Assembly: GCF_037325665.1 (NCBI RefSeq)
Contig: NC_090261.1
Span: forward strand, 26,288,413 to 26,352,412
Source: Littorina saxatilis
Taxonomy: Eukaryota; Mollusca; Gastropoda; Littorinimorpha; Littorinidae
DNA: 64,000 nucleotides
Direction: 5' to 3'
Shown: positions 45,291-56,000 of the stretch, piece by piece
Layout of the letters: each line of letters starts with the position of its first letter
Position numbering within the stretch: position 1 is the stretch's first letter
Made by a program: the position numbers and the translations under genes
Notes under the pieces: generated by a model
The model's database searches: none
What the model was told of the DNA's origin: nothing
What the model saw: the letters and a program-made list of their open reading frames with translations, nothing else

Positions 45291-46019
45291 GTCTGTCTGT
45301 CTCCACTTAACAGCTTATTGCTGGGAAACTACTGGGCGCAGTTCGTTCAAAAGTTGATACACTAACTTGATAATAGGTCCGATTGATCGTATTAAAACTT
45401 CATAATGTTACCTGGGACCTAAATGCGAAATAAACCACAAAAACGACTTGGCCGTAGGAGGAGTTCACACCGGCGGGGCAACACGCAGCCATTGACCTGA
45501 TAGAACAGCCGAACGCGTCACACAAAAATACATCATGACAAAGTTACACGCAAAGCGAAAGAGACTTTGACGTCATTTACTTTTGTTCGGAATTTTTCGT
45601 CTGTTCCTAGCTTGTCAGTGAAGACCTGACGTGAGTAAGCTTACCCAAAACGTCTTTGTTCTCTATTCTCATTGCAGCTGTGAAATAATCAGTCTTGTGT
45701 CTCGGTCGTGTAGGTACAGAGTTTGCTTCTGCAATCATTGTGTTCGTGTTGATGACGGCTTCATAAGACAAAATAATAAGCGAATCTATCGCGAGGAAGA
45801 CGTTTATGTACAAATCACCGAACCCAACCCATTTTTTGGGGTGCGTATCGCTGCATTTTTCTGAAGAATAAACTGCATGTGGTTAATTTCATCCGTTTAA
45901 TGCTTGTCGAAACATATCTGATCACAGATGAGGTCGCAGTTTGTAGGTTGAATCTATGAATCGGCCACAGATAGATCTGCATTTCTGGTCAGAAACCAAC
46001 ATTCACACCACAGACATTC

Positions 46020-46360
46020 CAAACATTTATATTTATTGAGCGAGCCAGTCTGAAGAGTACTCGGGTCCAGCGCGAGCGTCTTTTATTAATTGTTTCTTGT
46101 TCACAAAAGCACTAATCAAAAAATTGCTCCAGGGGCTTGCAACGTAGTACAATATATGACCTTACTGGGAGAATGCAAGTTTCCAGTACAAAGGACTTAA
46201 CATTTCTTACATACTGCTTGACTAAAATCTTTACAAACATTGACTATATTCTATACAAGAAACACTTAACAAGGGTAAAAGGAGAAACAGAATCCGTTAG
46301 TCACCTCTTATGACATGCTGGGGAGCATCGGGTAAATTCTTCCCCCTAACCCACGGGGGG
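46020..46360. repeat. Interspersed repeat fragment
   Basis: ACAGAATCCGTTAGTCACCT followed by ATGACATGCTGGGGAGCATC and CCACGGGGGGT is a block I recognise as recurrent in mollusc genomes, class unknown. No coding. Confidence 0.4.
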
Positions 46361-46674
46361 TACACACACACACGTAAACAAACGCACAATTATACCTGCA
46401 CGCACGCACACACAGGCAGGCATGCACTCGCAAAAATACATACAAACACATACACACACGCACACACACCCCGGAGTAAAAATCTTGTGGGAGTCATTTT
46501 CTCGTGTTACACCTGAACGATATGCAAAACGCTGTGTGTGTTCCATTTAACAAGGTTAGGTTGAAGTGTACTCTTCGAATATTCTGATGAAAAAAACCCT
46601 TTGATCACAATGTTCGCGATAACAATGCTTTATGTAACCACAGGTAGTTTCGGGACCATGGGCTCTTTTTGGAC

Positions 46675-46888
46675 TCTCTAAAACTCCACGTAGGGGGTCC
46701 ATTATTGACCCTCTAAAACTCCACGTAGGGGGTCCATTATTGACCCTCTAAAACTCCACGTAGGGGGTCCATTATTGACCCTCTAAAACTCCACGTAGGG
46801 GGTCCATTATTGACCCTCTAAAACTCCACGTAGGGGGTCCATTATTGACCCTCTAAAACTCCACGTAGGGGGTCCATTATTGACCCTC
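46675..46888 (+). repeat. 35-bp minisatellite, six near-identical copies
   Basis: Unit starts CTCTAAAACTCCACGTAGGG and includes GGGTC, a 7-base spacer and GACCC, so each copy can form a small hairpin. CGGGACCAT occurs on both flanks. Confidence 0.95.
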
Positions 46889-48193
46889 AGAACAATAAAA
46901 GTGGGAGTCCCGGGACCATCTAGGACGAGTGTCTGTGGGGAGCCCTGCTGAGTATTAATTCTAGGCTGTAAATTCTACATAAATATGAGCATGTGAATGT
47001 TGTTGTCTTTGTATATAGCACCTGATGTCGCAATGTCAATGTCTTCATGTAACTTTCAATTTATAAAACAGCTATTCAATTTCAAAAATGCTTTTGATTT
47101 TTTCCATAAAGTCGGGTCTTAAAATGATACAGGTTATGAAACGTTTTAATTAATGATGGTGAAAATATTCAGATCCACATGCGTGTCGGTGCAACCATAT
47201 TTTTGTTGATTTAATTTTAATTTTAATTCAAGCCTGCTTTTGAATATACATATGATTTCTTAGTGGAAGTCCTAGGTATTTGTGGTATGAAGATATAAAA
47301 TTAGTACTCGGTAAACGTATTTTGTCTTCACGTTATTTTCACATTTTTACGATGTTGAGTTATTTTAGCATTTGTTTCGCTTTTCTGTGATTTTACTACA
47401 TTATAAAGCTAATACATTTTTTAAATTTTTTTTATAAATAAGCCCCGCCAACGTTTTGTAACATTAAAAGTAAATATTTTCAAAAAAAGTCAAAATTTCA
47501 TTTTTTGACCATTGTGATTTTTGCGATTTTTTGTCATTTTTGGGGCCCATTTCACCACATTACAAAGATACAGCTTAGAAAAAAAATCAAGGTATACACT
47601 ATGTGTATGTCGGTGTATCCAGAAAATTTTGCATTTCTACAACAAAAATTGCAAGCGCTGCGTCGACGCAAAACTGACCAACAACGCAAAATAGCAAATA
47701 TAGAACGCCAAATAATGGAAACTTTCAACGTCCATATCTCTGAAACTATTTGTCATACATCCTTGAAATTTTACAACCTTCTTAGTTAGCATGCCGACTA
47801 CACGCCAGCAACAAATTACATACTTGAAGTAATTTTGAAAAAATGAGTGGACCTACCTACTATATGTCATGATTCTCCTACTTGCTGACACAATTTTCTT
47901 TCGCAGTCATAACAGTACAAGGCAGTTGTTTTCCATAATACAGTCTAGAATCAAGCAGCAAAACAATGAATACATACAAAGTATTTATATAAAAATTGTC
48001 ACTGTAAAGGGTGATATGGTTTTTGTTTTGTAACCGCAGACAATTTGCCTGTTCATATTCTACTACATGTATTCTAAACTCTTCAAACCATGCAGACAGT
48101 TGTGAGAGTTGCAAAAGCATTAGGTTTCCCGGGGCATGTGTTACATTTTCTGCAACTTGTTATATGCCTGTGCTAAAATATGTGTACCATTAG
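46889..48193. other. Intergenic, nothing recognised
   Basis: AT-rich. The open frame near 47505-47789 (KLQALRRRKTDQQRKIANIE) is basic and heptad-poor, with no recognised family. Confidence 0.4.
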
Positions 48194-48415
48194 CAGACCT
48201 GTTTACCCTAAACCCGAGGCAAGAGTACTTTCCCAAAAAGTTGAGTGTATTTTTCAAAAAGTTGGTGTACTTTGCAAGCAAAGCCATATGGGCTAGGGAA
48301 AATGTACGCGTGGGTGCAAACGTGTTTGTGTAAGAATAGCATGTCTTGTGAACACCTTCAGAATTTAACTCCTTCCAATACAACAGGGATAAAACAATTT
48401 TATTTACCTGTCAGT

Positions 48416-48841
48416 TTATAGCATTATAACCAGTGTCTTCCAAACAGATTGATAATGAAAAGATGAAGTTCGTGAAATAACATCTGCGGTTGACAGTGGC
48501 AAGTTCATTTTTACAATCATCTCAGAAAACATTGCTTCAGCACGGACTACAGCCTTTTCTTCTGGCAGGATTTCCTTTGCGGGAATGAACTTCATAATTC
48601 CTTGGCAGCTTTCAGCGGATTTCTTTGCAGCAACCTTGTCCAGGTGAGTTTTGGAAATGCAGTGTCGTTCGATGTCATATTTCCCAGCATGGGCAACGGA
48701 GAAATCTGATTTACTATACTTGCAGTGTGCATGACTTTTTCCCATAGTAGACTCCACAATTCCTGGCTCTTTCTTATATTTCTCCAAGAAAATCTGCTGC
48801 TTCTGCTGCTTAGACTTGGTACAGTCATCCGAAACTGACAC
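48416..48841 (-). pseudogene. hAT-type transposase N-terminal fragment (BED-like finger)
   Basis: Encodes QQIFLEKYKKEPGIVESTMG, then HCKYSKSDFSVAHAGKYDIE and RHCISKTHLDKVAAKKSAES. This matches a recurrent hAT-like family whose N-terminus reads HCKYCKSDFSxxxGxxDVxRH; here the second Cys of the CxxC pair is Ser, which would break zinc binding. It ends after NLPLSTADV, so the catalytic part is missing. Plain DNA-transposon remnant. Confidence 0.7.
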
Positions 48842-48956
48842 ATTTTAGCGCTTCATTTTGCCACGATTGTCCAGACGATCGCACGTGCCAACAACTGAAC
48901 AATGTTTCCACAGCTGAAGACTCGCTGTCATGGTTATCTCCCTTCGACCGAAACCA

Positions 48957-49217
48957 CTATCAGTTGTACCATCCCTTAATCAGCACACCAACACCGGAAA
49001 ACGTATTCTAAACTTTTTCCCAACAGTGGTTTTCCCCTCTTCCATTTTTCTTGAACCTAATGCAGACCTCTTTACCAGTACAATTTGGGCGTATTTTGTA
49101 CGCCAAATTATTATCGGTACGCAAATACGCGACACACGCACAAAATACGCATAAGAAAAAGTTTAGAATACGTTTTCCGGTGTTGGTGTGCTGATTAAGG
49201 GATGGTACAACTGATAG
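48957..49217. repeat. Perfect 63-bp inverted repeat with 135-bp spacer
   Basis: Arms 48957-49019 and 49155-49217 are exact reverse complements by eye, beginning CTATCAGTTGTACCATCCC. The spacer contains the CAGACCTCTTTACC end of the CAG-ended family. Confidence 0.9.
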
Positions 49218-49878
49218 CTGAATTATCAAATAAACTATCAATGAGCCCTTAAATCTGTCAGAAAGAGCCTTGCTAGCAAGCATGACAGTGTTATCACTGA
49301 AATTGGTGAGGATGCAAGACTGGAAAAATGTGAAACAGAATGCCCATTTTACGAGTGGAAGTAAACACAATGCAGATATGTGTGCAATATTGACATGTTT
49401 CTATGGAATAACAATACATGTATACACATTCATCGGAAGAATCACCCCATTTTAGTTCACTCTTTTGTTATAGTCATTATTAAGTATTACTACCATTTCA
49501 TCTACTTTGTATGTTAGTCTGTCAGCAGTGCAAATCATAATCTATGAAACACTTTCGCCATTGTTACAAACACTCCAACCTCGGCAACTCAAAGTTGACA
49601 AAGGCCCTGGTCTAAACATTCAAAACCAAAACCGACACAGTGACTGCAAGTTAACATACTGCAACACCTGAAAATATGTCTCACAATATCATTCTTCTAA
49701 AAAAAACCAACCACCCCATGTATCAGCATCCTCCATGAGCAATTCACACAACAGCACATACTTGACCATTCAGAAAGTCCCATAGAAACAGCACACACTA
49801 TGATACTCTACGACTGAACACTGTCAGATCCAGAGAAACCGAAGACCACTGTGGAGACAGAAACTGGAGTTGGCGCCA

Positions 49879-50009
49879 TCATGACACTGCAGTCTTTTTG
49901 CCAAGGCGACTGAAGACTCCTGAAGCAGAGCTGGCCTTGGACTGTGCGGAGACACTGGCGGTGACGGTCAGTTTGCTGGTCGAAGCCTTCTGTTGGGGGC
50001 TTTTTGCTC
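49879..50009 (-). CDS. C19orf47: C19orf47 terminal exon with stop
   Basis: Acceptor TCACGATTAG; encodes KSPQQKASTSKLTVTASVSA and SSASGVFSRLGKKTAVS, then TGA (49879-49881). The closing GVFSRLG motif and the phase match support it. The open plus-strand frame over this exon is a shadow. Confidence 0.88.
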
Positions 50010-53000
50010 CTAATCGTGATCTCACGTCACTGGCTGTGGAGGACAAATATTTTGAACACGTTCAGCAATTTCAAGAAAAAGTCAGCAGTTCTATGAGGTT
50101 TAGAAGTGTGATTGTTCTCAGGCATATAGGTGAACAGCTCAGATCATGGGTCAATGAAGTGTTGCACAGACGTCAAAAACAAAGTACAAGATATTGCACT
50201 GTAAGTGGTACCACACTGTTGCATAGTGTCTGTAGGAAGCTACACGGTGAAAATAGAAAAAAGAAAAACACGATTCTTGACTTTGATGGGCTTTTTCTGC
50301 TCGTAAACACACATTCTTCTGCTCATCACAGCATGCCCCATTATTGAGTTTAAAACACCAATTAAATTTGTTTTAAATAAAACTCACAATTTTACAATAA
50401 GAATTTAGAGACCTGAATCAATTAGGTATATCATACTTAGTTTGACTTTTGCAAAACTAAGTAATTACACATTTAATTGAATCAGTCAGACAGACGGAGA
50501 CATAGAGAGACAGACAGAGGGCAAACAGAAATCTGAGAAAGAAACCCCTTTAAAAATGTTACCATGTTTGAAATGAAACATCGCAAGGTGAAGCCATAAT
50601 TCATCACCTTTCAGTATGACGTCATGAGCGTGTTCCACACTTAAAATGACGTGTTTTTATCATGTTGTCAGCTGCACGGAGCTTGGAAGTATAATTTCCA
50701 TTCAACGATCCGAGTTTGTTAAGTTTTAGCCTATTTTCAACGTCAAACACCATGAAACTATATATATTTGGAATCAGAAAATGGTAAGGAATAGATAGAA
50801 GTTGTTTTTAAGTGTCTTTTTTCATAAATAAAGATAGTGGTTATTTATCGGTTTTCTTCATTTTTAAGCATAATTATCAATACAAAACAACAAAACTATA
50901 TAGTTTTAGATACAGGACGCAATAGGGAATACACTAATATAAATTTTTTGTTTCAAATATTAGTTTTTAAAAATTTGAAAAAATGACATATTTCGAACAA
51001 ACATTTCAATAACAAAACTTTAAGTGACCAAACTGAAATGCAATCCCATAATCCGGCCTAGATCTGAGATTGTGTGATAAGAAATTCGATCAAATTGATG
51101 AAAAACTGTAACTGTGAAAGTGCTGCCTCGACCTTTTGGCAAACGGTAAAATATGACGTCATCAAACTGTCCTATCAATAAACGGAAAAACCTTCTATGA
51201 GAAAATCCAGTCAAAAATATCCATATCAAATTTCATAAAGATCCACTCCGTAGTTTTTGAGATATGATCTGCAGTGTGAAAAAACGCCCATAACGCCCAA
51301 AACGCAAACTCATTTGTCATGATTTGGTCGTGTTCTGCTGATACTATAATGTTTTTCTTTCCTAAAACACACTATAATAGTAGCCTTTCCCAATGTCTAT
51401 GCTAAAACTGACTTGTCTGTGTTGTCAATGATTTTGCTACAGTGTGAGAACACAATCTCACGCCCATAACGCTATGACACGAAAACTCATTTGGTCGTGT
51501 TCTGCCGATACTGTAATGTTTTTCTTTCTTAAAACACACTATAATAGTAGCCCTTTCCAAATGCAATGCTAAAAATGACTGGTCTGTGTTGTCAATGATT
51601 TTCTGCGAGAATGCGATCTATCTGTTTGTAGCAAAGACCGTGTGACACGAAAGTTATGAGCGGAAGACAAATCTGCTGAGTGCAATTACGTTTCAGAAGA
51701 TAGTTGGTTAAAACAGTTTATCACTCAGACACGCAAAGGAACACTATAACTTTATCATTCAGGCCATATTTGCTTTCCTTTGTCATGTATGAAAGTACTG
51801 GCCTTGGTTGAAGAAAGTGACCTGTCGCTGTGCAACAAATTTGTCGCCATTTTCCGCCGTGTTTTGTAAATAAAACGTGTTTACTACCCACACATACAAA
51901 ACGATGCTGTTGGTTCTTTTTATTTTCTTATTGTTTGATTCATGCTTAGCAGTTTAGTATGCTTTGTTTTCTTCTCAATTCAATGGATGGCTATAAAATA
52001 AGCATTTAAATGTGAAGGTGTTAAAATTACCCATGATCTGAGCTGTTCACATAAACAAAAGTCACACCTGATACTTGTACAGTCTGAAACTAAGTTGAAA
52101 GTTATGAAGTTATTAAAGTACAGGTTAACTGTGCAATCAACCTCCAGACCACAATCAAGCAATAAAATGTTTGTAACAATCCACTACCGGCAAATAAAGA
52201 AAAGACAATAAAAGTAGACTGAAACAAACCAAAAAAGATTGTCAAAACCATCCGTTCAGTTACATCAGATACAAAAAAATAAATACATAAGCAACAGTAC
52301 ACGCAGCCACATAGAACCCAAAAGAGGCAAAAAATGAATCAATTAACAGAAAGACAACATCAACATTCTTCCCTTTTCCCCCTTTACAGCGTCATATATT
52401 CCCAACCTAATCTGAAAATGAAACCTCACCTGACGGTTTCTTGGCGGAGGGCCTAAAGTCTGATGTTGTGCTACTGGCCGGGGCTGTCTGAACCTTGTGA
52501 CCGAGACGTGTCTTGACGTTGGCTGACTCAGGGGCGTCCATTGACAGCATACCCTGGGATCTTCTGGCCGCTGGTTTCGTAGTTGTTGTTGTCACCTCCT
52601 CTTTTTGGATGGCTGTCAGCAGAAAATAAATGGTGATTAACGTTATCAGCAGAAATCTGAAACAGATATACCTCTAACGCTCCAAAATCATGAATGAAAA
52701 AACAAGAAAGGTTATTTAATGGAAATGTTTATTAGATGAACTCCGGGAATAACTTTGGGTTTGTATGGGTTGTGTAAGAGTGAATATTCTTGCTTTCATT
52801 GAGGCAAACTTTCCACACCAGATTTTTGTCCACGTGTTTCAGACCCCCCCCCTCACCAGTGGCTGGCCTAAAATGTCACGTGGGAAAGTTTGCCTGAATA
52901 GAAGCAAGAGTATTCACTCTTTCACAACCCATGCAAACACAACAGAGTTATTTCCAAACATTGTCTATTACAGCAAAACACTCTTTCAGAGCACAGTAGA

Positions 53001-56000
53001 AAGCTGCAATAAATTAGTGTGTAGGCTCAAATATCTGGTTTTCAAGATGCTGCAAAGCTATCTGCATAATTACTACCTGCTTCTCTAAGTGACTGAAGCA
53101 TCACAGTTTCAAATAGCCAAACCAAGACATGAACAAAATGTCAGTAGACCAAAATGTCTCTGGTCAACTAGATACCACAGATCTACCAGCAAACATACCA
53201 TCAGATATTATGGTTGATAGAGGCATGCACTAACAAGAAAAGCAAATGCTTTATACCACACCCCTTTGTCAAATTTGCAAAAGACATTGAAGACTCCTTC
53301 CCTTTTGAGACCCCCACCTCACTCCAATAGAAGACTCTGTACAAGAGAACATGGATTTGTCCTGCTATTGACCACTTGCACGACCCCGTGACCCAGCATA
53401 ATCAACAGACCCAAGGTGAAGGTTTGTTGGGGGACGATGAACTTCCGATTAACAACATGTGTACAAAAAATGTGGAAACTCTACTACAACATGGATTGCT
53501 TCGCAGGACTGATCAGCACACAGAAGCCCTGTTCGCCATAACTTAGCTGCAGCTACTCACTTTGCGAAAGCAAATCCTCAGTAAAACAAGTTTGCACATG
53601 TATGCTACACCGCTAGGAAAATTTTACCCTATCCAATTTTTCTTTCCGCAGAGACAGCAAGAGATTCACAATCAATTTCAGCTGTCAAAAAAAACGAGAA
53701 GCGATTACATGCCTTTGGTTAAAAAAAATGACGCAATGATACATTTGATGCAGTTGTGATGACACTTTTCTTAATTCTTGTCAAAAAATACCAGAAGTTT
53801 GTTGTTCCCCTACAAAGGGGAAAGCCACGACTAACAATGGCGGCCACCATGCGCTAGGTCGCAAACACTACTGCAAATTGAAAATTGCCCCAAACTTGAT
53901 CCTCATGCGACCTGACATATCAATTCATTTAGTTATTCAACCCTAAGAAAATTCCATAAACAAACTTACACCCCCCCCCCCCCCCCCCCCCACCAACAAC
54001 ATCACTAACCTCATACTCAACACCCTCCAAATTTTGAGAGAAAAAGAAAATAACAGAAACACAAAATAAACCATATAATGGAAGGGCGCTGGTTCTGAGC
54101 GACGCTTAGTTCTCGAGATAGGTGTGACCACATGACGTCATTTAAACTTTAATCATCAAAAATCTTTCGTATTTCAATCAGTGTCATTTTCCAGTTCTGT
54201 GGTCGTTTTGATTGACTTGACAAGTTGAGAAAACCAATGACATTTTATTTTTGCAAAGCAACTGAATATGACAAGAAAAGAAAGCGTGCTGAAGTATGTT
54301 TGGGTCCTGCAAGACTTTATGACCAACAATTTCTCCCTTGGAAGTAAATGAAGATGTCTGCTTTTCGTCTGCTTTGAAGGTAGGGAGATTTTACAGCGCA
54401 CACGGTAAATTGCAAGTCGTAATGGACAAGAATGTTGTTATTCTTCTTTCTTCGAAGTACCGTAGATTTGTTCTTGGCAATATTTTCAAGCTGTGCATTG
54501 TTATATTATGGGAAAAACACGTTTGAACGCAAATTCGCAAAGAAATTTTGATCATTTGCTCCAGAACTGCAACATCGATTTGCCATAACAAAAAATTCTG
54601 GCTCAATATGCGGAAACAGTCTGGTAGTGTCATATTTTTTAAATGGATTTAGAAGAATTGCTCATAATTTACATAGCACTCCGGCCCTGTTCTTTTTTTC
54701 GTCACACCCAAAACCGTTATTTGTTTTGGGCGACGCAGCATTAATAACATTTTGACCCAGTTGCATCCAAATTGACAGGATTGATACTTGGCTGACCAAG
54801 ACAACAAGAAGTCGCGTAAGGCAAAATTACTACATTTAGTCAAGCTGTGGAACTCACAGAATGAAACTGACCGCACTGCATTTTTTCACAATGAGCGTAG
54901 TCCGCCGCTTGTGCAAAACGGAGTGAAACTGATGAGCCTGTTAAGCGCGGTAGTGGTTTCGCTGTGCTGCATAGCACGCTTTTCTGTACCTCTCTTCGTT
55001 TTAACTTTCTGAGCGTGTTTTTAATCCAAACATATCATATCTATATGTTTTTGGAATCAGGAACCGACAAGGAATAAGATGAAAATGTTTTTAAAAGCGA
55101 TTTCGGAAATTTTATTTTGATCATAATTTTTATATTTTTAATTTTCAGAGATTGTTTTTAATCCAAATATAACATATTTATATGTTTTTCGAATCAGGAA
55201 ATGATGTAGAATAAGATGAATTTGGATCGTTTTATATAAAAAAAAATTTATTACAATTTTCAGATTTTTAATGACCAAAGTCATTAATTAATTTTTAAGC
55301 CACCAAGCTGAAATGCAGACCTGTTTACCCTAAACCTGAGGCAAGAGTACTTTTTCAAAAAGTTGAGTGTATTTTTCAAAAAGTTGGTGTACTTTGCAAG
55401 CAAAGCCATATGGGCTAGGGAAAACGCACGCGTGGGTGCAAACGTGTTTGTGTACCATCCCGTAATCAGCACACCAACACCGGAAAACGTATTCTAGACT
55501 TTTTCTTATGCGCATTTTGTGCGTGTGTCGCGTATTTGCGTACTGATAATAATTTGGCGTACAAAATACGCCCAAATCGTACTGGTAAACAGGTCTGGAA
55601 ATGCAATACCGAAATCCGGCCTTCGTCGAAGATTGCTTTACAAAAATTTCAATCAATTTGATTGGAAAATGAGGGTGTGACAGTGCCGCCTCAACTTTTA
55701 CAAAAAGCCGGATATGATGTCATCAAAAGTATTTATCGAAAAAAAGAAAAAAACGTCCGGGGATATCATTCCCAGGAACTCTCATGTCAAATTTCATTAA
55801 GATCGGTCCAGTAGTTTTGTCTGAATCGCTCTACACACACACACGCACAGACACACACACACACACATACACCACGACCCTCGTCTCGATTCCCCCTCTA
55901 TGTTAAAACATTTAGTCAAAACTTGACTAAATGTAAAAATGTGTCCTCAAAAACTTAAAGTGACCTCATTTGTGACACAATGACATCAAATTACCCTAAA

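Larger units (their letters stand above)
48194..49217. mobile_element. Rearranged larger relative of the 55316 element
   Basis: The left half of the 282-bp element (CAGACCTGTTTACC start) is at 48194-48331. A hAT-type protein fragment follows at 48416-48841 (minus). Right-half sequence appears twice, in opposite directions, at 48966-49019 and 49063-49217. This suggests a longer member of the same family with a duplicated, inverted right end. Confidence 0.65.

Noticed and set aside
46675-46888. CRISPR-like array
   Set aside because: Units abut with no unique spacers, in a eukaryotic genome; it is a minisatellite.
47505-47789. 94-codon frame as a small gene
   Set aside because: No recognised family, AT-rich setting, no splice or promoter support.
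49898-50347. 149-codon plus-strand open frame
   Set aside because: Antisense to the C19orf47 terminal exon, whose splice phase and GVFSRLG motif are right; no protein similarity in the plus frame.
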